A program made the position numbers and the translations under genes. A stretch of DNA of 64,000 nucleotides, taken from NCBI GenBank assembly GCA_030429345.1, contig JAUIFJ010000002.1:123074-187073 (forward strand). The letters run 5' to 3'. A model generated the notes under the pieces. It was not told the DNA's origin. It searched no databases and was given only the letters and a program-made list of their open reading frames with translations. Of this stretch, positions 26,083 through 36,014 are shown in pieces (position 1 is the first letter of the stretch; every line of letters begins with the position of its first letter). The DNA is from a bacterium. GTDB lineage: Bacteria; CAIWAD01.

Positions 26083-26751
26083 ATGCAGCAACGCAATCGC
26101 CGCGGCCTCCGCGATGAGCGGGGAGCCACGATCGTCGAACTGATGGCCGCCGTGGTCATCATGGGAGTCGTTTCGATCGGCATTTTCCAGGCGGCCCTTG
26201 CCATTGGCATGCAGCTGCGTCGGGACAAGCTGGTCAACGACATGATGAATTTCGGCCAGCTGGTGATGAAGGAAAGCACGGCTTCCATCGCCGGCGCCTA
26301 CGAGGTGCTGGCCGGCACCAATTCCGGCGGACGCTCCAGCGAGCGTCTCGAGTTCCGCCTGCTCGGCGCCCGCAACATGGGCGAGGACACCCAATCCCGT
26401 TACCGTGTCTTAAGCGAGCGCGAACTCAGCATTACCCAGGGCAACCAGCGCCAGGAGTTCACCCGCCGCTGGCCGCCCCTGGAAACCGATCGCGAACGTT
26501 TTTCGAACTCTCCCTCCGAGATGACCATCGAGGAATTCAGCCTCAGCCGCTACAACGATCGCGGCACGGTCAGCGCCGCCGTCCAGAACAACCTCTACGA
26601 GGTGAAGCTGGTCCTCAAAGTCGTCGACGAGCTCGGCGACGAGGAGTGGTCGCTGCAGCGCGAATTCAAGCGGGTGGTCTACGTACCCAACAAGGAAATC
26701 GAGTTCCGCGCCCTGCAGCAGGACATCAGCCAGAGCGGGACGGGACTGTGA
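26083..26751 (+). CDS. Prepilin-like minor pilin
   Basis: This 222-residue protein starts at ATG 26083, five bases after AAGGAGG; GTG 26080 is too close to the site. The leader DERG|ATIVELMAAVVIMGVVSIGIFQ gives a standard prepilin cleavage with Glu at +5. The rest is a soluble domain with no recognised fold. It lies 12 bp after the previous minor pilin gene and just before the large PilX-like gene, suggesting a priming or tip complex. Confidence 0.75.
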   Translation: MQQRNRRGLRDERGATIVELMAAVVIMGVVSIGIFQAALAIGMQLRRDKLVNDMMNFGQLVMKESTASIAGAYEVLAGTNSGGRSSERLEFRLLGARNMGEDTQSRYRVLSERELSITQGNQRQEFTRRWPPLETDRERFSNSPSEMTIEEFSLSRYNDRGTVSAAVQNNLYEVKLVLKVVDELGDEEWSLQREFKRVVYVPNKEIEFRALQQDISQSGTGL

Positions 26752-26771
26752 TGCCGGGGAAGGAGAGACCC

Positions 26772-28610
26772 ATGCAGAAAATTGTCACACACGACGACGG
26801 CGACCGGGGCGCGTTCCTGGTTTCCGCCATTATCATGACCACGGCCCTGGTGGCGATCAGTTTCGCCTACTTCATGCAGAGCCGCAGTTTCCACGACCAG
26901 TACATGCGCCTGCGCGCCGAGGCGCACGCCAAGTATGCCAGCGAGTACGTGGTCGCGCGCTACGGCGTGCCGACTTTCGTCCAGCGCAGCGAGGCCTCGC
27001 TGGAGACCAGTCCGGAAGGCTCGATGATCGAGCCGAACTACAACCGCGAATTCATCGAGGGCCAGCACCAGGCGGAGGACAAGGGGAAGCGCTACATCTA
27101 CTCCTATTCCGACCTGAACTGGGAGCCGCAGTACGATGTCCTGGTGGGCAAGGCGCATTATTTCGTCAATGCCGTCGGCACGGTGGGCTGGAACGACAGC
27201 CGCGGAGAACACGAGGTCAGCCACCGCAGCGCGGTCGGCGTCAGTTTCGGCGACTTCAGCAAGTTCCTCTATTTCTCGAACCGCGAGCTGAGTCCGGAAA
27301 ACAACCCGGTGCGTTTCTGGGGACCGGACCAGATCTACGGCCGCATCCACATCAACGGCCAGGCCCAGGTGACTCCGGGCAATTATCCGACCTTCTTCGG
27401 CCTGTTCACCCAGACCGCGGAGTCCGTGATCAACCTGCCGGAAGCCTTCTATCCGCAGGTCTTCCAGGGCGGCTACCAGTTCCCCTTCCCGGAATTCCAG
27501 TGGCCGCCGACGGACGCCATCGACCAGATCAAGCAGGCGCAGACCGCGTCACACACCTACACGGACAGCGTCTACCTGTCGTCCTACGACCAGAGCGCCC
27601 CGGTGACGACCAACATCACCTTCCTTGACCGGCGCTACCGCGTGAGCCAGTACGTACCCCCGCACTACAAGGCCCGCTACCTGGACAACATCACCAACCT
27701 GCAGGAACGCGCCGACTCGACCTTCCTGGCCGACACCCTCTGGGTGCCGCTGCCCGGCGGGGCCCTGGAGTCGACTCGCTCTCTTCCCACGGCGCCCGGC
27801 CGCCAGCTGATCTGGGTCAAGGGCGTGGCCCGCGTCTCCGGACGCGTGCGCGGACAGATCACCCTGCTCAGCAGTGATACCATGTTCGTGATGGACAACA
27901 TCTACACGGCCGACACCAATGTCTCCTCCTTCGGCGACGAGGAGGAGTTCGGCATGGTTCCGGTGGGCTCGACCAACCGCATCGGCCTGGCCAGCGAAGG
28001 CAGCGTCTTCGTGGCCGCCACGCCGATGAACGGCGCCTACAACGGCGGCAACTGCGGCTTCACCAACACCTCGAACATCAGCGGCGGCGCCCAGCAGAAC
28101 TCGGACGTGGTGATCACGGCGGCGATCATGGCCGCGCACTGCAGCTTCGGCGCCGAGTTCTGGAAGACCTCCGTGGCCGACAACTGGGTGCAGGGCGCGA
28201 CCTCGCAGAACCTGCAGCAGCCCGAAGAGTGTGACACGCCCCTGGACCTGAACCAGAACAACCGCTGGAACTATTCCATGAACCGCGCGCGCACGGCCGG
28301 CGGACCGCCGCCGCCCTTCCGCTGCAACACGGGCACCAACGACAACCGCGGCAAGATCTGGGTCTGCGGCAGCGTGGTCCAGGCGGTGCGCGGATTCGTG
28401 AGACGCAGCCCCATCGGCCCCTGGGGCCAGGCGATCATCGGCTACGACGACAAGATCTATCGCTACGACACCAACTTCTTCGCGGCCGGTCCGCCGGTCT
28501 GGGTCAAGGCCCGCTTCAGCGGCGGCGGTTCGGACCTGACCACGGCGATGGTGGTCCCGGACTACGACCGCTGGCTGGATCTGCGCGAAAAGAACAACCT
28601 GGTCAACTAA
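26772..28610 (+). CDS. Large PilX-like pilus-assembly protein (DUF4900-like)
   Basis: This 612-residue protein starts at ATG 26772 after GGAAGGAGAG; the earlier ATG 26751 overlaps the previous stop but has no site. The N-terminus, GDRGAFLVSAIIMTTALVAISFAYFMQSRSF, is a PilX-type hydrophobic helix after a Gly, without Glu5. The long extracellular part (RFWGPDQIYGRIHINGQAQVTPG, then repeated short beta segments) resembles DUF4900-like proteins of FCB-type genomes. Its size suggests a surface-exposed pilus tip or adhesin-like subunit. The family name is inferred from layout, not a search. Confidence 0.65.
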   Translation: MQKIVTHDDGDRGAFLVSAIIMTTALVAISFAYFMQSRSFHDQYMRLRAEAHAKYASEYVVARYGVPTFVQRSEASLETSPEGSMIEPNYNREFIEGQHQAEDKGKRYIYSYSDLNWEPQYDVLVGKAHYFVNAVGTVGWNDSRGEHEVSHRSAVGVSFGDFSKFLYFSNRELSPENNPVRFWGPDQIYGRIHINGQAQVTPGNYPTFFGLFTQTAESVINLPEAFYPQVFQGGYQFPFPEFQWPPTDAIDQIKQAQTASHTYTDSVYLSSYDQSAPVTTNITFLDRRYRVSQYVPPHYKARYLDNITNLQERADSTFLADTLWVPLPGGALESTRSLPTAPGRQLIWVKGVARVSGRVRGQITLLSSDTMFVMDNIYTADTNVSSFGDEEEFGMVPVGSTNRIGLASEGSVFVAATPMNGAYNGGNCGFTNTSNISGGAQQNSDVVITAAIMAAHCSFGAEFWKTSVADNWVQGATSQNLQQPEECDTPLDLNQNNRWNYSMNRARTAGGPPPPFRCNTGTNDNRGKIWVCGSVVQAVRGFVRRSPIGPWGQAIIGYDDKIYRYDTNFFAAGPPVWVKARFSGGGSDLTTAMVVPDYDRWLDLREKNNLVN

Positions 28611-28634
28611 ACGCACTTTAATACAGGAATGCAC

Positions 28635-29696
28635 ATGTTCTTTGGAGGACCCTCCAATCAGACCCTGGGCCTGGACATTGGCACGCACAGTGTCAAGGCC
28701 GTGCTGATGGAGAATCACCGCAATTCCCACCGGGTCCTGAAGGCGGGAGTGCAGCCCATCCATTTCGAGGGCGAATACGATCCGGCGCAGTTCCGGAAAG
28801 CCGAGTCGATCATGGCCGTCAAGTCGTTGATGAGTGATCTGAAGATCTCTCCGGCCAAGGTCAAGCATCTGGTCAGCTCCATCGGTGGCCAGGCCACCAG
28901 CATGAAGGAGATCACCTCGATCCAGATGAGCGAGGAAGAGCTGGCGACGAGCCTGATCTTCGAGGCGCGCAAGCACCTGCCGCTCGACGACTCGGATACC
29001 GTGATCGACCACCAGGTGCTGGGCGAGGACCCCGAGGACCCGCAGAAGATCCGCATCCTGCTCGTGGCCACCACGCGCAAGATGTACTCCTTCCACGAGG
29101 ACGTTCTCAAGGAATCGGGCTTCAAGCCGGGCGTGGTCGACATCGACCCGCTGGCCGTGCTCAACTCCTTCAATTTCCTTCAGGATCTGCCGGACAAGGG
29201 ACAGCTGCTCTTCCTGAACATGGGCACGCGTCACACGAACTTCATCGTCACCGGACGCAAGTGCAAGCTCTTCAATCGTGACATCCCCATCGGCGGGCAC
29301 CACTTCACGGCGGGCCTGGCCAAAATGAAGGAGATGGACTATCACGAGGCCGAACAGCTCAAGCAGCGCGAGGGTGTCGAGGCCTTCAATGCCGGCGGCG
29401 GCAACGGCGGCCTGTCATTGGCCCTGCAGTCGCGCTCGGTGCTCGAGGACTTCATGGACGAAGTCCGGCGCACTCTGCGCTATTACGTCAAGGAAAGCGG
29501 CCAGAGCGACTTCTCGAAGATCTACCTGACGGGCGGCGGAGCCGCCTTCACCGGACTGCCCGAAATGCTGGCCGAGAAATTCAGCATGGAATGCGCGGTC
29601 TGGAATCCGAGTACGGACATCGAGAGCCGCACGGACCTTGGCACCTGGGGCACGCAGATGACCCAGTGCCTGGGCCTGGCCTTGAGGAGGGAATAA
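28635..29696 (+). CDS. pilM: Type IV pilus inner-membrane platform protein PilM
   Basis: The protein has 353 residues from ATG 28635 (six bases after AGGA); ATG 28629 would add two. Actin/FtsA-like fold signatures are LGLDIGTHSVKAVLME at the start, the phosphate-2 region LLFLNMGTRHTNFIVT and ...YLTGGGAAFTGLPEML near the C-terminus. PilM is the cytoplasmic actin-like protein that binds the PilN tail; the conserved N-terminal PilN motif INLNKGED follows immediately in the next gene, consistent with the pilMNOPQ order. Confidence 0.9.
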   Translation: MFFGGPSNQTLGLDIGTHSVKAVLMENHRNSHRVLKAGVQPIHFEGEYDPAQFRKAESIMAVKSLMSDLKISPAKVKHLVSSIGGQATSMKEITSIQMSEEELATSLIFEARKHLPLDDSDTVIDHQVLGEDPEDPQKIRILLVATTRKMYSFHEDVLKESGFKPGVVDIDPLAVLNSFNFLQDLPDKGQLLFLNMGTRHTNFIVTGRKCKLFNRDIPIGGHHFTAGLAKMKEMDYHEAEQLKQREGVEAFNAGGGNGGLSLALQSRSVLEDFMDEVRRTLRYYVKESGQSDFSKIYLTGGGAAFTGLPEMLAEKFSMECAVWNPSTDIESRTDLGTWGTQMTQCLGLALRRE

Positions 29697-30308
29697 GTGG
29701 AACACCTATATCAGATCAACCTCAACAAGGGCGAGGACAAGCTTGCCCGCGTCCAGCGCCAGATGGAATTGCAGCGCTGGCTGCTGCTGCTGCTCTTCGT
29801 CCTGCTGGCGGGCGGCGAAAGCTTCTGGATCTATACCAACAACGGCCGCATGAACGATCTCATCTCCCAAAAGGAGAACGAGGTCGCCCAGGTCCAGGCG
29901 GAACTGCAGAAGCTGCAGACCACTGGCCAGAAGCTCAGCAAGCGCGACATCATGAACCTGGCCCGGCTGGAGGAAAGCCGCCTGCTGTGGTCGGAGAAGA
30001 TGGAAGGCCTGGGCGAGGAAGTCAGCCGCAAGATGGCCCTGACCGATGTGCGTTTCGAGAAGGGGCACCTCTACATCGTCGGCGTGCACAAGGTCAGCGA
30101 GAACCTGGACCCGATCGACGAGGTGATGGATTTCGTCGACCGCCTCAAGGCCAACGAGAAGTTCAACCGGAACTTCCTCAACATCCAGTTCGCCTCGAGC
30201 GAGGACATTATCACCCAGGATCAGCCGGCCCTGCGTTTCGAGATCCAGTGCCGGATCGAGCCCACGTTCCTGTCCAAGACCGTCAACTTCAGCGCACGGA
30301 AATCCTAG
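29697..30308 (+). CDS. pilN: Type IV pilus assembly protein PilN
   Basis: This 203-residue protein starts at GTG directly after the PilM stop, with GAGGAGGG upstream. The cytoplasmic INLNKGED motif (PilM-binding) is followed by a single membrane helix (WLLLLLFVLLAGGESFWIY), a coiled coil and a periplasmic ferredoxin-like domain. It heterodimerises with PilO in the alignment complex. Length is near the usual 180-210. Confidence 0.85.
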   Translation: MEHLYQINLNKGEDKLARVQRQMELQRWLLLLLFVLLAGGESFWIYTNNGRMNDLISQKENEVAQVQAELQKLQTTGQKLSKRDIMNLARLEESRLLWSEKMEGLGEEVSRKMALTDVRFEKGHLYIVGVHKVSENLDPIDEVMDFVDRLKANEKFNRNFLNIQFASSEDIITQDQPALRFEIQCRIEPTFLSKTVNFSARKS

Positions 30309-30323
30309 GGAGAGCGGAAAGCC

Positions 30324-30905
30324 ATGCAACGAATCATTACAGGCTACATCCTGCTGCTCGCCTTTGGCCTGGGGCTGAACCACTACTTCACGAACGTCTA
30401 TCCGCCCAAGCCGGATGAGTTCCTGCGGCAGGACGGCAAGCTGGTGCTGGAGCAGGAGAAGCTGAACAGCGCCAAGATCCTGGCCAGCGAGCTGGACCGG
30501 GTGGAAGCGCTGATCCAGAACAACCTGGCGTCGAGCAAGAACGATCCCCTGGCCCAGGACGCCAGCGTCGACTTCCTCAACTACATGCTGGAAGTGCTCG
30601 ACGAGCTGGGCTGCGAGATCACCCTGATGAAGACGCACACCAAGGACAAGTCGGCCAACTACGTCCGCACGCCCTACGAGGTGGGCTTCAAGGGGACCTA
30701 CAAGAAGTTCGGTCGCTTCATCAACCGCATCGAGAAGTCCGACCGCCTGGTGCAGCTGGAACTGTTCAAGGTCGACAACGACCTGACCCGTCTGAATTTC
30801 GCCCGCAGCCTGGAAGACCTGAAGGAACACGAGTTCGTGGTCAAGCTGTCGACAATGACGCTGGTGCGCGGAGCCAGCACCGCTTCTACGCGCGGGAGGA
30901 GATAA
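30324..30905 (+). CDS. pilO: Type IV pilus assembly protein PilO
   Basis: This 193-residue protein has an N-terminal membrane helix (ITGYILLLAFGLGLNHYF), a coiled-coil linker and a C-terminal PilO-like domain with VGFKGTYKKFGRFINRIEKSDRLVQLELFKV. It pairs with PilN in the periplasm. Assignment rests on this layout plus position in pilMNOPQ. Confidence 0.8.
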   Translation: MQRIITGYILLLAFGLGLNHYFTNVYPPKPDEFLRQDGKLVLEQEKLNSAKILASELDRVEALIQNNLASSKNDPLAQDASVDFLNYMLEVLDELGCEITLMKTHTKDKSANYVRTPYEVGFKGTYKKFGRFINRIEKSDRLVQLELFKVDNDLTRLNFARSLEDLKEHEFVVKLSTMTLVRGASTASTRGRR

Positions 30906-30908
30906 TCC

Positions 30909-31451
30909 ATGAGAACCTATTCGCAGCTGTTCTGGAACCTGCTGATGCTGCTCTTCACCCTGGCCCTGCTGTATTTCGGCTGGGAAGGCTATGTGCTGCA
31001 GAAGAAGGTGACCGAACTCGAGAACCGTCCCTCGATCACCGTCGGTGTCGACCGGGAGCTGGAAGAGACCGTCGACAAGATGGAGAACAACCTGAAGGCC
31101 ATCGCCGACACGGAATTCGAGCTGGCGGGCAATCCGCTGGAGACGACCCGGGTCGTCATCGCCCGCGCCCTGCTGTTGGATGACGCCAGCTTCCTGGCCA
31201 GCCTGGAGAACCGGCCGCGCCTGAGCTGCACCATCGACGGCATCAAGCCCCGCGCCATCGTGCGTTTGCGCAACAAGAACCACGTGGTCGGCGTCGGAGA
31301 CTCCTTCGAAGGCTACAAGGTCACCGAGATCGTCGACAACCAGATCAAGCTTCGTCGCAACGGCCGCAGCGAGACCCTGCGCGTGGAAGCCGCCGGCAAG
31401 GATCTGGCCAAGAAGCTTGCAGAAGGCGAGCTGGACTGGAACATCGAGTAA
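30909..31451 (+). CDS. PilP/GspC-like alignment protein
   Basis: This 180-residue protein has one N-terminal membrane helix (LLMLLFTLALLYFGWEGYVL), a linker and a small beta domain (LSCTIDGIKPRAIVRLRNKNHVVGVGDSFEGYKVTEIVDNQIKL), which matches the HR/PilP fold that docks to the secretin N-domain. A membrane helix rather than a lipobox makes it GspC-like in topology. It lies between PilO and the secretin, where PilP is expected. Confidence 0.72.
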   Translation: MRTYSQLFWNLLMLLFTLALLYFGWEGYVLQKKVTELENRPSITVGVDRELEETVDKMENNLKAIADTEFELAGNPLETTRVVIARALLLDDASFLASLENRPRLSCTIDGIKPRAIVRLRNKNHVVGVGDSFEGYKVTEIVDNQIKLRRNGRSETLRVEAAGKDLAKKLAEGELDWNIE

Positions 31452-31498
31452 TCCCGCACAAGAAAAATCTCAATACACGCAACAGGAGTTCGTCTCTA

Positions 31499-32953
31499 AT
31501 GAAGCTTTCCCGACTAGTCCCCTGCCTGATGGCAGCGCTCATGCTCGGCGTGGCTCTCCCCACGGCCGGCGTGCAGGCCGCCAAGAGTCCCAGCATTGAA
31601 ACGCCGGTGACCATTGACGCGCAGGACGCGAATCTGGCGGATGTGCTGAGCATCCTCGCCGAACAGTCCGGGTTCAACATTGTCACCGGCCCCGAGCTCT
31701 ATTCGGAAGGGGACGACAATGCCGAGTTCGACAAGATCACCATTCACCTGAAAGACACGCCCATCGGCGAGGCCATCGACATGGTGGTGCGCGCCGCGGG
31801 TCTGGGCTACGAGAAAGTCGGCAACAGCTACCTGGTGACGACCGCCGAGAAGCTGGAGCAGGAAGTCAGCCTCAACTCCTACGTGGTGCCGCTGAAGTAC
31901 GCCGACGCCTCCGAGGTCAAGGTCATGCTCGGCGACATGACGAAGAGCGTGCAGGTCGACACCTCGAGCAACAGCGTGATCCTGCGCACCTCGACCAAGA
32001 TCATCGAGGAAGTGCGCAACATCATTCAGCGCGTGGACAAGCCCGTGCCGCAGGTGGTGCTGGAAGCCAAGCTGATCGAGGTCCAGGTCGACGACCAGGA
32101 GCTGATGGGCATCGACTGGGCCAAGCTGAACAGCCTGCAGGCGATCCTGGTCGAGAACGGCAAAGCCCGCCAGGACTGGATGACCCCCGACGAGTGGGGT
32201 ACTCCCGGCAGCGACCAGGGCTGGAAGAACAATGCCGGCGGCCCCTGGCTGTGGATGAACGACGAGCAGGTGCCCCTGGGCGAGCTGCCGCGCAACGCGG
32301 CCTTCCAGCCGCTTTCCGGGGACAACGTCGGCCACTTCAGCCGTCAGTTCACCGCCTTCGACATTACCCTCAACTACATGCTGCGCAACAACAAGGCGAG
32401 CATCCTGGCCAGCAGCAAGGTCAGCACCCTCAACCACCGTCCCGCAGAACTCAAGGTGGTCGACGAGGTGAGCTACGTCTTCAACGCCGGCGGCCAGAGC
32501 AAGCAGATCACGGTCAAGCAGACCGAGGTCGGCATTGTGCTCAACGTCGTGCCTTCCATTAATCCCGATGGATGGATCACGACGGTAGTCGCTCCGGAAG
32601 TCAGTTCGATTGTCGACTGGCGCGGCCCCAACATGGATATCCCGCAGGTCAAGCGGCGTACCACCCAGACCACGGTGCGGGTCAAGGACGGCGAGTCGAT
32701 CATCATCGCCGGCCTGCTCGACACCCAGACGGTCAAGGTGGTCAACCGCCTGCCTATTCTCTCCCAGTTGCCCTTCGTGGGCGGCTTTTTCCGCAATAAC
32801 TCGGAGCAGATCAGCAAGACCGACCTGATTATCCAGGTGACCCCCCACATTCTCTATCCCGAGGGAGAATTCACGTGGGAGACACCGCAGGCGATCCAGG
32901 CCATCGAGGAGGAACTGCGCCTCGAGGACCTGATCAAGGACAACGACAAGTAA
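31499..32953 (+). CDS. pilQ: Secretin PilQ/GspD-like
   Basis: This 484-residue protein has a signal peptide (to about residue 27), an STN-like N-domain (VTIDAQDANLADVLSILAEQSGFNIV), one NolW-type domain (YVVPLKYADASEVKVMLGDM) and a C-terminal secretin domain (VPQVVLEAKLIEVQ ... VGIVLNVVPSINPDG ... ESIIIAGLLDT ... LPFVGGFFR ... DLIIQVTPHIL). It is shorter than proteobacterial PilQ because AMIN domains are absent. It forms the outer-membrane pore for the pilus. Confidence 0.9.
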   Translation: MKLSRLVPCLMAALMLGVALPTAGVQAAKSPSIETPVTIDAQDANLADVLSILAEQSGFNIVTGPELYSEGDDNAEFDKITIHLKDTPIGEAIDMVVRAAGLGYEKVGNSYLVTTAEKLEQEVSLNSYVVPLKYADASEVKVMLGDMTKSVQVDTSSNSVILRTSTKIIEEVRNIIQRVDKPVPQVVLEAKLIEVQVDDQELMGIDWAKLNSLQAILVENGKARQDWMTPDEWGTPGSDQGWKNNAGGPWLWMNDEQVPLGELPRNAAFQPLSGDNVGHFSRQFTAFDITLNYMLRNNKASILASSKVSTLNHRPAELKVVDEVSYVFNAGGQSKQITVKQTEVGIVLNVVPSINPDGWITTVVAPEVSSIVDWRGPNMDIPQVKRRTTQTTVRVKDGESIIIAGLLDTQTVKVVNRLPILSQLPFVGGFFRNNSEQISKTDLIIQVTPHILYPEGEFTWETPQAIQAIEEELRLEDLIKDNDK

Positions 32954-32972
32954 AGGCAAGGGAGAGAAGGCC

Positions 32973-35900
32973 ATGAAATTGTCGAGAAAATGGATACTGG
33001 CGGCGGCCTTGCCGTTCCTGTTCCAGTACGGCTGCGACACCCGCAGCGTAGACACGACCAGCGCCGGCGGCAGCGGCGGCGAAGGCAGCCTGGCGGTCGA
33101 TCGCGTGATCGTCTCGCTGAGTGACAACCAGATTTTCTACAGCCAGTCGACCCTGAACAGCGTCGTCGACACGGTGACCGTCCGCGCCCTGAGCGCCGGC
33201 AACGCCGCCGTTACCGACGTGGGCGTCAGCGTCGAGCTGTCGAGCGGCTTCGGTTCGCTGACACCGATCACGGACAGCGACCAGGACCTGTCGGCGAACA
33301 CGACCAATGCCTCCGGCATTGCCAAGTACATCTTCCGGCTGCTGCCCGACGATGTGATCAGCGGCGACCAGAGCGTCCGCTTCACGGCCAGCTCGCAGGG
33401 CCGCACCGGCAACAAGGTGCTGAGCCTGGTCGAGCAGAGCGAGATCCTGATCGACTTCATTTCGCCCAACGAGGGTTCGACCATCTTCCGCACCCGTCCC
33501 GGCGCCACCATGCCGGTGCAGGTGCAGGCCTACCGCGAAGTGCCCGAGGACGGCGGCGGCACGGTGCGCACTCCCGTCGAAGGCGTCGGCCTGCGCTTCA
33601 GCGTGACCGGCGTCAATGGCGCCCAGGGCGGTTCGATCACCGCCGGCACCTTCACCACGGACAATTCCGGTTTCGTCAGCGGCGTGTTGTACTCCAATTC
33701 CCATGACCAGGAAACGGACCAGGTCACCGTGCGCTTCACGGCCACCATGGCCAGCAGCGGCGTGAGCTTCTCCAACAATGTCACGCTGAACAACACCTTC
33801 GGCAACCGCCTGACCCGCGTGCGTCCCACCGGCAGCGCCAACCCGAACGTGCGCGCCAGCTATCTTTGCGGAGATTCGACCCGCTTCGTCTTCCGCTACC
33901 AGGACTCCAACGACAGCCTGATCACCGACGCCGTCTTCTCGATCGGCATCGAGGGCGTCGGCGAGACGGATGTCACCACGGCCCAGACCAACGAGGCCGG
34001 CGAGTTCGAGTTCGCCTACCGCGCCTGCGATGTGGAAGCGGCCGGCAACAGCGCCGTGCTGCAGCTGGGCAACATCCAGATCCCCGACGAGGTCTATGAT
34101 GTCGCGCTGAACATTCTCGATCCGCATCCCATCGGGTTGAGCCTGCAGTCGCCTTCGGACCAGTTCCCGCTGGAAATCGACAGCGAATGCCTGGAAGACA
34201 ACGTGGTGCCGATCCGCGTGCTGATGAAGTACACGGACACAAACGAGCCCATCGTCGGCGAGACGGTCTACTTCAGCGCCAGCCACGGCAACATTGGCGG
34301 CAGCGCGGAAACCAACGCCTCCGGCATTGCCGAGGTCAACTGGCACGACTGCGACGAGGACAATGCCGGCGAGACCCTGGAGATCAGCTACAACTTCCGC
34401 ATGCCCGACGGTACCACCTTGACCAGCGGCAACACCCAGATTCCTCTGGTACTGCCCCTGGGCGTGCCCGACCGCATCGTGGTCAGCGTGGCCAACGACA
34501 CCCTGCCCGCTCTGAACACGACGACTACCGTGGCCACGGCGCAGGTCTTCAACAGCCAGAACCAGGCCCTGGGCGCCGGGCTGAACATCGGCTTCCGCAC
34601 CAACGGCGTCGGCACGATCACCACCACCGCGATCACCAATGCCGACGGCATCGCCAACGGCCAGTTCGCCATGAACGGCACCAACGGCCTGAGCCAGGTC
34701 GCCGCGTATTACGTCCGTCCCAACACGAGCCCGGCCGACACGCTCTGGTCGAGCCCGACCACGCTGACCGTGCTCAGCGGCCAGCCGGCCAACATCACGC
34801 TCTCGACGACCGAGCAGCGCATCCAGATCCAGGGCAACGGCAGCTCGAGCGACGCCCTGATCACGGCCCGCGTCGTCGACGCCGGCGGTTCGCTGGTCAA
34901 CCTGCCGTATACGGTCCAGTTCGTCATTTCCCAGGCGCCGGACGGCGTCTACATGAACAGCCCCGGCAACGAGGAGCAGTACTTCTGGGCCGAGCCGCTG
35001 ATCGCCACGACCAGCAACGGCCGCGCCCAGGTGACGGTCAATGCCGGCCCGACGCCGGGTCCGATCACCATCACCGCCTCCGTGCCCCAGGAAGAGATCC
35101 CGGGCGCCACGCAGGACCTGTCGACCCTCGAGTCCCTGGTGACCGTGGTCGCCGGCCCGCCGACCTACGGCGAGATCGGCTTCGACGGCAACGGCGAAGC
35201 CATTGGCGGCGGCATGTGGCGCGTCACCTGGTCGGTGCACCTCTTCGACCGCTTCGGCAACGACGTGGAAGACTCGACGGCCGTGCTCTTCTCGCCCTTC
35301 CCGCCCGATGTCTGCTCCTTCGAGGGCTTCGGCCGCACCGGCTTCGATGCCGACGGCGAACCCGACGTCCACGGCGTGGCCGAGAACTACATGCTGTATC
35401 ACGGTCTCTCCATCGGCGACACCCTGACCCATGTCCGCGCCCGCGCGGGCGGCCTGGTGCCGGAAATCGTCGGCGAGGACACGACCTGGGTCACGGGCTA
35501 CGTCGACGTGATCTACCCGGATCCCCCGGGCCTCTTCCAGCTGCCCTTCCAGCCGGGCGAGCTCGACGACAACCTGACCATGCAGATCCCCTTCCAGGAG
35601 ATCAACTTCCCCATGGACGACGGCACGGGCCTTCCGTGTGACAACAATCCCTACCCCTTCGAGGCATTCACCATGTCGGCGACCCTGGTGGACGGCTACC
35701 GCACGCCCGTCTCCGACCAGCAGATCGTCTTCCAGGTGGATCCTCCCGGCAGCTTCTTCGACGCCGAGACCTTCGAGGAACTCGGCCCCGTCGCGGTCAG
35801 CGTGACCGACAACTCGGGCGTGGCGCCGATCATCCTGCGCGTCGACGCCAGCCGCCTCGAGAACACGGGCATCACCTGTGTGACAAACGAGGACTGCTTC

Positions 35901-36002
35901 AGCTACAACACGCAGATCCTGTCGGTCGTCTGCGCGCGCCTGCCGGACAACAATCCGACCTCGCAGCTGTATACGATCAACCTGAACCGGCCGTGTAACT
36001 AG
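32973..36002 (+). CDS. Large Ig-like (Big_1/invasin-type) repeat lipoprotein in the pilus operon
   Basis: This 1009-residue protein has a signal peptide ending in QYGC (Cys21, relaxed lipobox) and a Ser/Gly linker, then about seven Ig-like units. Each ends in a turn such as TTNASGIAKYIF, TTDNSGFVSGVL, QTNEAGEFEFAY, ETNASGIAEVNW, ITNADGIANGQF, TTSNGRAQVTV or VTDNSGVAPIIL, the Big_1 consensus. It is probably exposed at the outer membrane. It lies 19 bp after the secretin gene and is followed by a strong terminator, so it is co-transcribed with pilMNOPQ. A role as pilus-associated adhesin or outer-membrane scaffold is inference. Confidence 0.75.
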   Translation: MKLSRKWILAAALPFLFQYGCDTRSVDTTSAGGSGGEGSLAVDRVIVSLSDNQIFYSQSTLNSVVDTVTVRALSAGNAAVTDVGVSVELSSGFGSLTPITDSDQDLSANTTNASGIAKYIFRLLPDDVISGDQSVRFTASSQGRTGNKVLSLVEQSEILIDFISPNEGSTIFRTRPGATMPVQVQAYREVPEDGGGTVRTPVEGVGLRFSVTGVNGAQGGSITAGTFTTDNSGFVSGVLYSNSHDQETDQVTVRFTATMASSGVSFSNNVTLNNTFGNRLTRVRPTGSANPNVRASYLCGDSTRFVFRYQDSNDSLITDAVFSIGIEGVGETDVTTAQTNEAGEFEFAYRACDVEAAGNSAVLQLGNIQIPDEVYDVALNILDPHPIGLSLQSPSDQFPLEIDSECLEDNVVPIRVLMKYTDTNEPIVGETVYFSASHGNIGGSAETNASGIAEVNWHDCDEDNAGETLEISYNFRMPDGTTLTSGNTQIPLVLPLGVPDRIVVSVANDTLPALNTTTTVATAQVFNSQNQALGAGLNIGFRTNGVGTITTTAITNADGIANGQFAMNGTNGLSQVAAYYVRPNTSPADTLWSSPTTLTVLSGQPANITLSTTEQRIQIQGNGSSSDALITARVVDAGGSLVNLPYTVQFVISQAPDGVYMNSPGNEEQYFWAEPLIATTSNGRAQVTVNAGPTPGPITITASVPQEEIPGATQDLSTLESLVTVVAGPPTYGEIGFDGNGEAIGGGMWRVTWSVHLFDRFGNDVEDSTAVLFSPFPPDVCSFEGFGRTGFDADGEPDVHGVAENYMLYHGLSIGDTLTHVRARAGGLVPEIVGEDTTWVTGYVDVIYPDPPGLFQLPFQPGELDDNLTMQIPFQEINFPMDDGTGLPCDNNPYPFEAFTMSATLVDGYRTPVSDQQIVFQVDPPGSFFDAETFEELGPVAVSVTDNSGVAPIILRVDASRLENTGITCVTNEDCFSYNTQILSVVCARLPDNNPTSQLYTINLNRPCN

Positions 36003-36014
36003 TCTCCCGATCAT

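Noticed and set aside
32934..36014. Minus-strand open frame (about 1026 codons) opposite the Ig-repeat lipoprotein
   Set aside because: It mirrors the codon-position GC bias of the sense gene and has no recognisable domains; the sense gene has a signal peptide and repeats.
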